Origin: Methylaequor sp045563055
Lineage (GTDB): Bacteria > Pseudomonadota > Alphaproteobacteria > Methylaequorales > Methylaequoraceae
NCBI GenBank assembly: GCA_045563055.1
Contig: JBJKUR010000006.1
Coordinates: forward strand, 113,563 to 177,562
Reading direction: 5' to 3'
Length of the DNA: 64,000 nt
Both the position numbers and the translations under genes were made by a program. Of this stretch, positions 18,013-27,494 are shown one piece after another. The notes beneath the pieces were generated by a model, which made no database searches, was not told where the DNA came from, and saw only the letters and a list, made by a program, of their open reading frames with translations. Each line of letters begins with the position of its first letter. The stretch's first letter is position 1.

Positions 18013-19810
18013 AAACTTCTTTAGATTTTTTATCTCCTGTAATTCTTCTTAGAAAAATTTCTCTTTGAAGTAGACCTGCATTGATTCTACTGTTACTAAA
18101 CTGTCCTTTAAATATTTCCTCATTAGAGCTGTCAGCTGGTGAGGTTTTGAAATCCTCAATAAACTCTAATAAATCATACATATGGAAATTAAATGACATT
18201 GGATCTCTTGAAAAAACATTTTTGAAACTTTGTACAAACTCTTCATCCCTATCTTTGAGACTTGTAACGAAAAATGCTCCTTTGAAAACATTATCTTTCT
18301 TCTCTGTATCCTCCCAAAGACTAGTTCCGTAAATCCTAGTATTCTCAGTGTTAACATCATAAAAGGCTAGGTGTGAAAGTATTTCAAGAAGTTTACTTCC
18401 TTCAGAAGCAACAATTATGGAATCAAATGGAGAAGAGATCGTTAGTTTCCTCTCAAGAGATTTAACTTTTTTATTTCTTTGTATATCTTCAATTCGAGTG
18501 TCATTTTTAATTCTTGTTATTTCTTGTTTAAGTTCAGTTTTTCTTCTGTCAAACTGACTTATATCCTTAATGACATCATTTAAATCTATATCATCTGTTA
18601 TTTCTAAACTTTGAATGTCTACAAAACTTAACATTCCAAAGCTATCTAAAAACTTCTCAAAGCTATCTTTTACAATAGAGCCGTATTTATCAGAATGGTG
18701 AATCAATAAAATATCTTGAGTTTGACTCTCAGCTAGATGCTGAATAATGCAAGAAATTTGATCTTCGTGATTTTGTCCTGAAACTATAATATTATCAGAA
18801 ACATTTGATAAATCCGGAGATAAACTAAAAAAAGTAAGATCTCTTTTATTTCTAAAATATCTCTTTATTTCTTTTGTTTCATCAGAAAAAATTGGACCGA
18901 TAAATGTTTTAACTCCATTTGAAATTCCATCTTTTGTTGCACTAATTGCTCCCTGTGGCGTTCCCCTGGTATCAAATATTTTAAAATTTAATTCATTCGG
19001 TTTTAATAAGAGGCTGTATCTAAGCGAATTAACAACCATATTTCCTGCTGCATTTTTCTTCCCAGTGAGTGGTAAAAGAAGCCCAACTAAATTATCAGAT
19101 TCAACAGTTCTTTTTTTCTCAATTTTCTCTTGCAGTCTAAGAAATGCAAAACCTTCTTCTTTTAATTCATTTGTTTTTAAAGAATTGTCTTCAGCCTCAT
19201 TAGTATCAGTTGATATTTGTTCATCATTTGCAATGATTTGTTGTTCATTTAATTCACTGATTTCGTTTTCTTCTTCCAAGTCTTCCTCAGTATATACATC
19301 ATTTAAAATGTTTTCTTCTTCTGTAATATTTTCAATAAACATGGCTTCATCTTCTTTTTTAGTATTCAAGTTTTGGTTTGAAACTATGGGTGTTTCGTCT
19401 GCTTCTTCAGTATCAAAAATTTTAGTGAAAAATGAAATAATTTTGCTGTCTGTATCTCTTGCCTTTCCCATTTCTTTAAATGATAAATCATCCATATTCT
19501 TTTTTGAAAGGTTATTTGAAGGTTTCTTCTCTAACACAGGATCTGAATCTAAGGATGGGTCTGTTTCCTCTTCATTTCTTTGAAAAGTGTTTTGTTTGTT
19601 ATCAAACTCTTTATCTTTGATCTCATTGTTTCTTTCATTCTTTGGTGGTATTTGCTGGTTATCCTTTTGTGTCTCGATTGACTCCGAGGAGTCGGAGAAA
19701 AGTTTTTCTTTTATAATACTTACTGATTGATCTATTTGACATCCTGGAAGAATAATCAAAAAAAGAAATAATAAATTTAATCTTAATTTACAAACAAGGA
19801 AAGAGTTCAT
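17987..19810 (-). CDS. LpoA-like lipoprotein (penicillin-binding protein activator family)
   Basis: 607 residues from the ATG at 19810. A longer in-frame start 78 bases upstream is rejected because the signal MNSFLVCKLRLNLLFLFLII followed by lipobox LPGC begins here. A long acidic, low-complexity linker (about residues 30-230, Glu/Asp/Asn-rich) follows. Then comes a type 1 periplasmic-binding fold beginning LVGLLLPLTGKKNAAGNMVV, as in YraM/LpoA proteins that stimulate peptidoglycan synthases from the outer membrane. The exact partner is inferred. Divergent from lolA with only 13 bases between start codons. Confidence 0.75.
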   Translation of the reverse strand: MNSFLVCKLRLNLLFLFLIILPGCQIDQSVSIIKEKLFSDSSESIETQKDNQQIPPKNERNNEIKDKEFDNKQNTFQRNEEETDPSLDSDPVLEKKPSNNLSKKNMDDLSFKEMGKARDTDSKIISFFTKIFDTEEADETPIVSNQNLNTKKEDEAMFIENITEEENILNDVYTEEDLEEENEISELNEQQIIANDEQISTDTNEAEDNSLKTNELKEEGFAFLRLQEKIEKKRTVESDNLVGLLLPLTGKKNAAGNMVVNSLRYSLLLKPNELNFKIFDTRGTPQGAISATKDGISNGVKTFIGPIFSDETKEIKRYFRNKRDLTFFSLSPDLSNVSDNIIVSGQNHEDQISCIIQHLAESQTQDILLIHHSDKYGSIVKDSFEKFLDSFGMLSFVDIQSLEITDDIDLNDVIKDISQFDRRKTELKQEITRIKNDTRIEDIQRNKKVKSLERKLTISSPFDSIIVASEGSKLLEILSHLAFYDVNTENTRIYGTSLWEDTEKKDNVFKGAFFVTSLKDRDEEFVQSFKNVFSRDPMSFNFHMYDLLEFIEDFKTSPADSSNEEIFKGQFSNSRINAGLLQREIFLRRITGDKKSKEVFSCRLDEI

Positions 19811-19823
19811 GTATGATAATTCC

Positions 19824-20423
19824 ATGATTAAAAATATATTATTAATTATTCTTGTATATATATTTATACATAATAACTCTTTTAGCAACGTAAATAGAGA
19901 TAGAATTATAAATTATCTTGAAGATTTCAATTCGCTCAAAGCTGAATTCATTCAAATCAATAACGATGGTGATATAGTTTCAGGAGATTTTTATATTGAG
20001 CGACCAGGAAAGTTTAGAATAGAATACAATCAAATCCCTCTCCTTATTTTGAGTGACTCCAAAAGACTTGCTGTAATAAATAAAAATCTTAAGAGTATAA
20101 GTTTTCACAGTTTTAATCAAATACCAGTTGGCATTCTTTTGTTTAAGAAATTAAGTTTAAATAATATTGAAATCTATGATTTCCTTGAAGATGACAATGT
20201 TGTATCTGTCAATATAAAAAATACAAAATTTGAAAACCATGGCTTCGTAGAAATAATGTTTGAGACAAAACCATTTATTATGAAAAAGTGGACGTTATTC
20301 AAAAATGATAGAACTAAAACTGAAGTTTTCTTCAATAATTTATATTTTGACAACAAACTTTCACCCACTTTATTTGATATTAGTCGAGAAGACCCGAGAG
20401 AAATTCCTTTTCAGGTTAATTAA
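19824..20423 (+). CDS. lolA: Outer-membrane lipoprotein carrier LolA-like protein
   Basis: 199 residues from the ATG at 19824, chosen over the ATG 15 bases upstream because MIKNILLIILVYIFIHNNSF is a proper signal peptide. The mature part has the LolA pattern: LEDFNSLKAEFIQINNDGDIVSGDFYIERPGKFRIEYNQ, which forms the half-barrel that shields lipoprotein acyl chains in transit to the outer membrane. The C-terminal residues overlap the convergent regulator gene by 8 bases. Confidence 0.85.
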   Translation: MIKNILLIILVYIFIHNNSFSNVNRDRIINYLEDFNSLKAEFIQINNDGDIVSGDFYIERPGKFRIEYNQIPLLILSDSKRLAVINKNLKSISFHSFNQIPVGILLFKKLSLNNIEIYDFLEDDNVVSVNIKNTKFENHGFVEIMFETKPFIMKKWTLFKNDRTKTEVFFNNLYFDNKLSPTLFDISREDPREIPFQVN

Positions 20424-21084
20424 GATCTTCCGTTTTTAAAAAATACTTTTTTTCAATTTGCGTAAGAATTTTAGGGTTATTTGGGTCATCTTCGATTTTT
20501 CTTCTAAGCCTATATATTAAGGACTCAAGTGTATGTGTATTCAATTCAGTTTTATGTTTCCAAACATTTTGGAGAATACTTTTTTTTGACACACCATTTT
20601 TATTCTTTAGGATAAATAAAATAAGTTTATTCTCTAAATCAGTTAGTTTTATATCAATATTATTTGAATTATTTATAAATTTTGCCTGTTTTGGAATATA
20701 AATGATATTGCGGAATACAAAGCTTTGCTGAGAAGATTTTCTATTATTTATTTTGTTAATCAAACTTAAAAGTTCTGAGAAACTGAAAGGTCGTTTGATT
20801 ATTCTAAAATCCTTTAATTCATCAACAAACTTAGAGTTTTTATCCACCAAACAGATAATTTCCATATTGTTAAATTGGTTTTTTTTTAATTTTATAACCT
20901 CCTCGGCGCTTTTATCTGAGTCTAGTTCAATGATAAGAAGTTCTTCAGGATTATTTGACTGATTAAACTCTTTAAGAGAATTACATTTGATGGTCTTAAT
21001 TCCCACATCAGACAATAAATTTTTTAGTTCTTCAAAAATTAATTTTCTTTTAAATATAATTGCTATCTCAAGATCTTTTGGCAT
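20416..21084 (-). CDS. OmpR-type winged-helix regulator with degenerate receiver
   Basis: 222 residues. The C-terminal half (about 125-215) is an OmpR-type DNA-binding domain: DLENKLILFILKN, the LLQNVWKH-like KSILQNVWKH, and HTLESLIYRLRRKIEDDP. The N-terminal half has the length and strand pattern of a receiver, but the acidic pair after strand 1 is absent (IAIIFKRKL). The phosphoacceptor region reads IIELDSDKS, and the conserved Lys-Pro-Phe is KRPF. It probably acts without conventional phosphorylation. Targets unknown; it sits between envelope genes. Confidence 0.8.
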   Translation of the reverse strand: MPKDLEIAIIFKRKLIFEELKNLLSDVGIKTIKCNSLKEFNQSNNPEELLIIELDSDKSAEEVIKLKKNQFNNMEIICLVDKNSKFVDELKDFRIIKRPFSFSELLSLINKINNRKSSQQSFVFRNIIYIPKQAKFINNSNNIDIKLTDLENKLILFILKNKNGVSKKSILQNVWKHKTELNTHTLESLIYRLRRKIEDDPNNPKILTQIEKKYFLKTEDLN

Positions 21085-21096
21085 ATAATTTCTATA

Positions 21097-21609
21097 GTGA
21101 CAAATCTATACGTTTTTCAAACAAAAAAAAAAAAAATTGCAGAACTTTATTTTAAAGGTAACAAGTTTCAATGTATTGTTGGAGCAAATGGAATAGGAAA
21201 TAAAATTCGAGAAGGAGATAGAATCACCCCTAAGGGAGTATACAAACTTAAAAAAATTTTTTATAGGCCAGATAAAGTTTCCAAATTCAAAACTAATATA
21301 CCTACTTTCGAAATCAAAAAAAAATCATTTTGGTGTGTTGACTCTAATAGTAGTTATTACAACCAATATTCAAAATCAAAAAATAATTATAAATGTGAGG
21401 AGCTTTTCAGAAACGATGATCTTTACGATGTTTTTCTCACTCTAGATTACAATATTAATCCAACAGTAAAATACAAGGGAAGTGCCTTATTTATTCATTG
21501 TTTTGAAAAGAAAACAATGTTTACGGAAGGTTGTGTGGCGATCGAAAAAGGCCTTCTTATTAAAATTGCTGAAAAGATAACGCCATCTTCAAAAATTATT
21601 ATTGTTTAA
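21097..21609 (+). CDS. L,D-transpeptidase catalytic-domain protein (YkuD family)
   Basis: 170 residues with a GTG start. The catalytic signature is near the C-terminus: ALFIHCF, then after a short loop TEGCVAIEK, with His and the nucleophilic Cys in the order expected of YkuD-type L,D-transpeptidases. GDRITPKGVYKLKKIFYRPD is the typical N-terminal strand region. No signal peptide is visible, as in other short members of this alphaproteobacterial group. The role in peptidoglycan cross-linking or tethering is inferred. It overlaps yggS by 4 bases, tail to tail. Confidence 0.85.
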   Translation: MTNLYVFQTKKKKIAELYFKGNKFQCIVGANGIGNKIREGDRITPKGVYKLKKIFYRPDKVSKFKTNIPTFEIKKKSFWCVDSNSSYYNQYSKSKNNYKCEELFRNDDLYDVFLTLDYNINPTVKYKGSALFIHCFEKKTMFTEGCVAIEKGLLIKIAEKITPSSKIIIV

Positions 21610-22283
21610 GATCGTGACCCAAAAATTCCGGTTCCTACCCTCAAATAGGTAGACCCTTCTTTTAGTGCTTGTTCAAAATCACTTGACATTCCCATGCTCG
21701 CATGTTCAAGATTGCAACGATCACAAAGGCTTCTTAATTCTTGGAAATATTGCCTGGAATTTTGGGATATGGGAGGAATACACATTAATCCAATAATATT
21801 AATTTTCATGTCATTTTGGCACCAATCTACAAATTCAACAACCGATTTTTTATGTATTCCACTTTTTTGATCTTCATCGCCAACATTTACCTGAATCATA
21901 AATTTTTTTGAAGATGAGTTTTCATTTTTTTCTAAAAAGTTATTTATTCTAATTGCAATTTTTTCTCTATCTAATGTCTGAATGACATCAAAGATCTCTA
22001 ATGCTGCGTTTACCTTATTGGATTGTAATGGTCCAATCAAATGAAGTTCAATATTTTTTTCTTTCTCTCTTAGTTTAAGAGAGGTCCATTTTTGTTGTGC
22101 TTCTTGTACCTTGTTTTCTCCAAAAATTGTGTGTCCATGGTCCAATAAAATTTGTATGACCTCGACTGGAAAAGTTTTAGAAACAGCAATCAAATTTGGT
22201 GGAGAGTACTTTGAAGAAATGTTGCTTTTATATAAATCAATTTGATTTATAATCTTTTCGTAATTTACTAATATTTTATTCAT
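21606..22283 (-). CDS. YggS-family pyridoxal-phosphate homeostasis protein
   Basis: 225-residue single-domain TIM-barrel protein that binds PLP and balances vitamin B6 and amino-acid pools. The PLP Lys lies in NLIAVSKTFP. FGENKVQEAQQKW, HLIGPLQSNKV and the C-terminal SMGMSSDFEQALKEGSTYLR and VGTGIFGSR motifs are diagnostic. Its start codon lies 2 bases from that of the divergent ThiE-like gene. Confidence 0.95.
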   Translation of the reverse strand: MNKILVNYEKIINQIDLYKSNISSKYSPPNLIAVSKTFPVEVIQILLDHGHTIFGENKVQEAQQKWTSLKLREKEKNIELHLIGPLQSNKVNAALEIFDVIQTLDREKIAIRINNFLEKNENSSSKKFMIQVNVGDEDQKSGIHKKSVVEFVDWCQNDMKINIIGLMCIPPISQNSRQYFQELRSLCDRCNLEHASMGMSSDFEQALKEGSTYLRVGTGIFGSRS

Positions 22284-22285
22284 AA

Positions 22286-22867
22286 ATGCATCAAAATAAT
22301 AAAAATCAAAAATCCGACCTTCCTAAAAGATGGTTTTTTTTTAACCCTACCATAGATCTAAATCACAGAGTTTTCTACAACTTATCAAATAAAATTGGTG
22401 TGGTTTTTTTTAACACAGATAGAAATCAGAATTTCCATATAAAAATTCAGCCTTTTGTTCAATGGTGTAATAAGAAGCAAATAAAATTTATGATACCGTA
22501 CTCATCATTTTGGGCATATAGAAATTCAGCTTATGGCTTTTTTACTGATTCAAATTATAGTCAGAACTTTAAATTACCAAATTTAAAAATCCCTAAAAAA
22601 GCATTTGTTGCAACTAAAGTACACAGCCTTAAAGAAGCAAGAGCTGCAATAAAATATGCTGACATTATTTTTATTACCCCAATATTCAAAACACTCTCGC
22701 ATCCAAAACAAACTCCAATGTCAAGAGACATTCTTATCAAGCTTTGTCTTTTTTTTAAAGAACAGATGATTTTTGGCCTCGGTGGTGTTAATGAATATAA
22801 TTTTAAATTCGTGGAAAAGTATAATTTATATGGATTTGGTGGAATCAGTAATTTTAGGGGAGAATAA
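22286..22867 (+). CDS. ThiE/TenI-like protein (thiamine phosphate synthase family)
   Basis: 193 residues. The family pattern is visible towards the C-terminus: ADIIFITPIFKTLSHPKQTP, which matches the phosphate-binding loop region of alphaproteobacterial ThiE homologues, followed by FGLGGVNEYN and YGFGGISNF. The N-terminal half is poorly conserved and the classic ThiE substrate residues are not obvious. It may be a thiamine phosphate synthase or a TenI-like relative. Its last base overlaps the leuS start. Confidence 0.7.
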   Translation: MHQNNKNQKSDLPKRWFFFNPTIDLNHRVFYNLSNKIGVVFFNTDRNQNFHIKIQPFVQWCNKKQIKFMIPYSSFWAYRNSAYGFFTDSNYSQNFKLPNLKIPKKAFVATKVHSLKEARAAIKYADIIFITPIFKTLSHPKQTPMSRDILIKLCLFFKEQMIFGLGGVNEYNFKFVEKYNLYGFGGISNFRGE

Positions 22868-25392
22868 TGAGTAAATATAACCCAAGTAAAGTTGAAAAAA
22901 AATGGCAAACTTTTTGGGAAGATAAAAAAATATATAGTTCAGAAAAAACCACATCAAAAAAAAAGTTTTATGTTTTGGAAATGTTTCCTTATCCCTCCGG
23001 AAAAATTCACATGGGTCATTTAAGAAATTATACAATAGGTGATGTAACCGCCAGATTTAAAAAACTAAATAATTATAATGTTATGCATCCGATGGGTTGG
23101 GATAGCTTTGGAATGCCTGCTGAAAATGCTGCCATTGAAAATAAAAAAACGCCCAAACAATGGACAGAGCAAAACATTAGTAATATGAAACTTCAATTAA
23201 AAAAAATAGGTTTGGCTGTTGATTGGGAAAGAGAGATATCTACATGTAGTCAGGAATATTATAAACATCAACAGCAAATATTTATTAAATTCTTCGAAAA
23301 TGACCTTGTTTATAAAAAAGATAGTTTTGTAAACTGGGACCCTGTGGAAAAGACTGTTCTGGCAAATGAACAGGTTGTTGACGGGAGAGGGTGGCGATCA
23401 GGGGCAATTGTCGAGAAAAAAAAGCTTTCCCAATGGTTTCTTAGTATTTCGAAATTTGCTAACGAACTCTTAGATGATTTAACTTTGCTAGAACAGTGGC
23501 CAGAAAAGGTTAAAACCATGCAAAATAATTGGATTGGATTTTCAAAAGGTGCCGAAATAAGTTTTAAAATATACTCTTCAGATGAGGAAGTAAAAGTGTT
23601 TACCACTCGTCCAGAAACAATCTTTGGTGCCAGTTTCATCGCATTATCCGTTGAACATCCATTGTCTTCAAAATTTAAAGACAACATTCATTTTGTAGAA
23701 TTCAGAAATGAGTGTCTAAAACAACAACAACAAAGGGAAACCGAACATTCCAAAATAGGTTTTAAGACAGATATATTTGTATTGCACCCTTTTATTAAAG
23801 ATAAAAAAATTCCAATATTCTTTTCGAATTACGTTCTCATTAATTATGGCAACGGGGCCATATTTGGTTGTCCAGCACATGACGAAAGAGATCACTCGTT
23901 TGCCAAAAAATATAAATTGGAAATAGATTGCATAATCAAAAATCAACAAGACAATATTCCCTACTGTCAGACTTCAAAGAATGATACTTTAATTAATTCA
24001 TGTTTTTTGGATGGGATGGGTATAGAAGATGCAAAAAAAATGGTTATTGAAAAATTAATAGAGAGCAAAATTGGAAAAGAATCTTCAAAATTTAGATTAA
24101 AAGATTGGGGTGTTTCAAGGCAGAGATATTGGGGTTGCCCCATACCTATTATATATAGAGAAGATGGAGAAATTTTGACTGTAGATGAAAAAGATCTTCC
24201 CATAACTCTCCCAGAAGATCATTTTTTTTCTGAAAATAACAGCTCCCTTAGCCAAAATGAAGAATGGAAGAACACAGAATGCTCAGAGACTGGTCTTAAA
24301 GCTTTAAGAGAAACAGATACCCTTGATACATTTTTTGATTCATCATGGTATTTCCTTAGATTTTGCTCTCCTCATGAGAATAATAAGATTTTTAATGAAG
24401 AAGACGCCTCATACTGGATGCCAGTTGATCACTATATTGGAGGAATAGAGCATGCTATACTTCATCTTCTCTATTCAAGATTTTTTGTCAGAGCTTTACG
24501 AAAATGTGGGTATAAAATCCCTAAGGAACCATTCACCAAATTAATTACTCAAGGGATGGTTTGTCATGAAACATTTAGGACTCAGGATAATGTTTGGGTT
24601 GAACCCTCTAATGTTACCTTTGATGATGATCAATATTGGGCAAAATTTGATGGGAGAAAAGTCAAGGTGATCAAGGGGAGATCTGAAAAAATGAGTAAAT
24701 CGAAAAAAAATATTGTTGATCCCTCCAATATTATTGAAAATTATGGAGCGGACACTGCAAGACTATTTATGATTTCAGACTCACCTCCTGAAAGGGACCT
24801 TGAATGGTCAATTGATGGGATTAAAGCTACACATAAATATTTGGACAAGATTTACAATCACCTATACCAAAATCTAAAATTTAAAGTAGAGCTGTCTTAC
24901 AATCGAAAGATGACAGAAAAGGAAGAATATATACATGGTAAAGTAAATGAAGCTATAGATAATTATACTAAGGACATCGAGAATTATAAATTTAATACCG
25001 CTGTTGCACAATTAAGAGAACTATCAAACGCATTGATGAAGTGCTCCTTTGAGTCGAGTTTGACAAATTACGCGTGGTCTGTTTATTTAAGACTCATATA
25101 TATTATCGTACCCCATTTTGCGCAAGAGCTAGCAACGACTTGTGGGCTTAAAACGTTGTTAGACCAATTACCTTGGCCAGAAATAAGTGCTAAAATAAAA
25201 AAAGAACAAAATGTTAGTATTGTCATTCAAATAAATGGTAAGAAAAAAAAACTTATACAAGTAAGTACAAAAATCTGCAAAGATGAATTGATAGAAATTA
25301 TTGAGAACGATCCCGTGGGGATTGAGATTAAAAACAAGAAAATTAAGAGAGTGATTTTTGTACCTAATAAAATTATAAATTTTGTGATATGA
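22867..25392 (+). CDS. leuS: Leucyl-tRNA synthetase
   Basis: 841-residue class I synthetase. The HIGH-type motif is in FPYPSGKIHMGHLRNYT near residue 45. The editing domain contains FTTRPETIFGASFIALSVEHP, the ALHLLYSRFF region is HAILHLLYSRFFVRAL, and KMSKSKKNIVDP is the catalytic KMSKS loop. The C-terminal anticodon-binding and tail domains are present. It overlaps lptE by 4 bases. Confidence 0.97.
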   Translation: MSKYNPSKVEKKWQTFWEDKKIYSSEKTTSKKKFYVLEMFPYPSGKIHMGHLRNYTIGDVTARFKKLNNYNVMHPMGWDSFGMPAENAAIENKKTPKQWTEQNISNMKLQLKKIGLAVDWEREISTCSQEYYKHQQQIFIKFFENDLVYKKDSFVNWDPVEKTVLANEQVVDGRGWRSGAIVEKKKLSQWFLSISKFANELLDDLTLLEQWPEKVKTMQNNWIGFSKGAEISFKIYSSDEEVKVFTTRPETIFGASFIALSVEHPLSSKFKDNIHFVEFRNECLKQQQQRETEHSKIGFKTDIFVLHPFIKDKKIPIFFSNYVLINYGNGAIFGCPAHDERDHSFAKKYKLEIDCIIKNQQDNIPYCQTSKNDTLINSCFLDGMGIEDAKKMVIEKLIESKIGKESSKFRLKDWGVSRQRYWGCPIPIIYREDGEILTVDEKDLPITLPEDHFFSENNSSLSQNEEWKNTECSETGLKALRETDTLDTFFDSSWYFLRFCSPHENNKIFNEEDASYWMPVDHYIGGIEHAILHLLYSRFFVRALRKCGYKIPKEPFTKLITQGMVCHETFRTQDNVWVEPSNVTFDDDQYWAKFDGRKVKVIKGRSEKMSKSKKNIVDPSNIIENYGADTARLFMISDSPPERDLEWSIDGIKATHKYLDKIYNHLYQNLKFKVELSYNRKMTEKEEYIHGKVNEAIDNYTKDIENYKFNTAVAQLRELSNALMKCSFESSLTNYAWSVYLRLIYIIVPHFAQELATTCGLKTLLDQLPWPEISAKIKKEQNVSIVIQINGKKKKLIQVSTKICKDELIEIIENDPVGIEIKNKKIKRVIFVPNKIINFVI

Positions 25393-25883
25393 AATATTTT
25401 GCAACCTCATTGATATTAGTCATTTTCCTCAAATCTTGTGCATTCAAACCGTTGTATAGAAGTTCTAGTTTGTTTGACCCTTATCATATAAGAATTGTTG
25501 TTAAAACTAAGGAACCATATGAGAATACTGCTTCTAATATGAAATCCTATCTGAACCAAAAAATTAACAAGAAAAATCAAAAGAAATCAAATCTTAAATT
25601 GATAGTTTCAATTACACGCGATGTAATTAACATGGGGATAAACAAAGATTTAAATTCATATTCAAAAATGGTGATCGTTAAAATTATGTTTTCTTTATAC
25701 GACAAGAAAGGTGAGCTAACCAAAGGCAACCTTAAAAGCAGTTCTAGTTTCAACATAACAACTAACAACTATGCAAACATTTTATCCTTAGAAGATTCAT
25801 CTTCTAAGTTAATAAAATCACTTTCAGAAGATTTAGCAATTCTGATTTTATCAAGTTCGTTTGATAGAAAAGTTACCCCATGA
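25389..25883 (+). CDS. lptE: LPS-assembly lipoprotein LptE-like
   Basis: 164 residues. The N-terminus MKYFATSLILVIFLKSC is a lipoprotein signal, followed by AFKPLYRSS, the start typical of LptE. LptE plugs the LptD barrel that inserts LPS in the outer membrane. The sequence is otherwise weakly conserved; the location between leuS and holA is the standard LptE place in proteobacteria and supports the call. It overlaps holA by 4 bases. Confidence 0.8.
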   Translation: MKYFATSLILVIFLKSCAFKPLYRSSSLFDPYHIRIVVKTKEPYENTASNMKSYLNQKINKKNQKKSNLKLIVSITRDVINMGINKDLNSYSKMVIVKIMFSLYDKKGELTKGNLKSSSSFNITTNNYANILSLEDSSSKLIKSLSEDLAILILSSSFDRKVTP

Positions 25884-26905
25884 TTGTGAAATTTGATTCT
25901 TTTAGTAGTAAATATGAAGATTATTCTAAATTTAATATTTTCCTATTTCATGGATCTAATGAAGGAAAAGTAGTTGAATGTAAAAATTATGTGCTTAGCT
26001 TCCGTAAGATTAGAGAAAGGGAAAGGGAGGTTATAAATATCTACTCAAGCGAAATGAAAAGTGAAGATTTTTCAAATCTAACATTGCGGCTTAAAGAGCA
26101 AAATATATTTGGGTTTATTACTATCGTTAACATTTATTTGAGTAGTGAGAAAAACAATCAAGAACTAATTAAATTAATTATGAATATAGAAAAAGCTGGC
26201 GATAATAATGTGCATATTATTTTAAGGTCGAATCAGCTTCCGACTAGATCAAAGTTAAGAAAACTATTTGAAAGTCAAGGTGGTATGATTGTAGTACCAT
26301 GCTATGAGGAAGATGACTTTGAAAAAATTAAGATTGTTAAAGATTTCTTCATGAAAGAAGGTATAACTTTCTCAAGTGAGGAAATTCATGCAATTTCAAA
26401 AAGATTGTCATACCAGAGATTGGAAATAAAAAATGAATTAGAGAAAATTGCTATCATTGCTAAAAACAATCCGGAACTCCAAAATTCAAAAAAATTATAT
26501 GCAAATACATTAGGCTCTTTGGAGATTAGCTCGGAAAAATTCATTTCATCAATCGTAACAGGCGAAGATAAAAAATTTTTTACCGAATATAATAAATTCA
26601 CAAATTTTGGACAGGATAATATAAAACTTATCAATTATCTTTTGGAACATCTATTTCGGATACTAATTTCTAAAATCAGAATCCGTGACGGAATGTCAAT
26701 TCACGCAGCTATTTCAAGTCTAAAACCTCCTGTATTTTTTAAGAACACCGACTCTTTTAAAATTCAAATAAAAAAATTAAGGTTTATTGAATTAAAATTT
26801 ATTATTAAGAAGTTGTATGAATGTAAAAAACAGATTTTAGAAGGAAAAATCTCAGCGCAATATTTCCTCTTGATAACCTTGCTTAAGTTTTATGATCAAA
26901 GATAG
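25880..26905 (+). CDS. holA: DNA polymerase III subunit delta HolA
   Basis: 341-residue clamp-loader subunit that opens the sliding clamp. The N-terminal FLFHGSNEGKVVECKNYV and ERERVINIYSSE-like segments, the ATPase-like but P-loop-free fold and the C-terminal collar region (LINYLLEHLFRILISKIRIR) fit HolA. Its position behind lptE is conventional. The last 23 bases overlap the convergent coaE. Confidence 0.9.
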   Translation: MIVKFDSFSSKYEDYSKFNIFLFHGSNEGKVVECKNYVLSFRKIREREREVINIYSSEMKSEDFSNLTLRLKEQNIFGFITIVNIYLSSEKNNQELIKLIMNIEKAGDNNVHIILRSNQLPTRSKLRKLFESQGGMIVVPCYEEDDFEKIKIVKDFFMKEGITFSSEEIHAISKRLSYQRLEIKNELEKIAIIAKNNPELQNSKKLYANTLGSLEISSEKFISSIVTGEDKKFFTEYNKFTNFGQDNIKLINYLLEHLFRILISKIRIRDGMSIHAAISSLKPPVFFKNTDSFKIQIKKLRFIELKFIIKKLYECKKQILEGKISAQYFLLITLLKFYDQR

Positions 26906-27494
26906 ACTTTATAAAGACTTTTAACTTCTCCTCTATCAAGTTCGAATTTATTTTAGTGTTTATTTCTAATGATACTTTTTTTTTCTGCATCCTGGATAGT
27001 TCTTTCTGCGCCATGCATATTTGATTGAATTTATTTAAGGTCATATTTTTTCTTTCTAAAACTCTTTTCTTTTGTGTGGTAAAGTCTACTTTTGTGTAAA
27101 TAATGGAGTCATAATTCATGTAAATATTTTTCTCAAATAGTAACGGTATGTCGAAAAACAAAATTTTTTTTCTTTTGTTCATTTTGATAAAAGACTTTTT
27201 ATTTTTCCATATTTCAGGGTGAATAATTTTTTCTAGAATTTGGAGTTCCGATTTATTTTCAAAGACAAAGTCTCCTAATTTATTAGTATCAATCTGTTTC
27301 TCAGAATTAATAAGGTTTAGGACTTTATTGCCAAATACAGTTTCTATTTTTGTAATGATTCGGGTTTTTAAAAGTATTTTTTTTGCCTCTTTGTCTGATT
27401 CAAATACATCATACCCTAGTGACTTTATAATTCTGGAGACAGTGGTTTTTCCAGTGCCAATTCTTCCTGTTATAGCGACTTTATGCATTGTCAT
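26883..27494 (-). CDS. coaE: Dephospho-CoA kinase
   Basis: 203 residues; last step of coenzyme A synthesis, phosphorylating the 3'-OH of dephospho-CoA. The P-loop is VAITGRIGTGKTTVSRI at the N-terminus, followed by FESDKEAKKI with the catalytic Asp, the VLNLINSEKQIDTNKLGDFVF segment and IPLLFEKN. It overlaps aroE by 14 bases; maf-aroE-coaE is a typical alphaproteobacterial origin-side operon. Confidence 0.93.
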   Translation of the reverse strand: MTMHKVAITGRIGTGKTTVSRIIKSLGYDVFESDKEAKKILLKTRIITKIETVFGNKVLNLINSEKQIDTNKLGDFVFENKSELQILEKIIHPEIWKNKKSFIKMNKRKKILFFDIPLLFEKNIYMNYDSIIYTKVDFTTQKKRVLERKNMTLNKFNQICMAQKELSRMQKKKVSLEINTKINSNLIEEKLKVFIKSIFDHKT

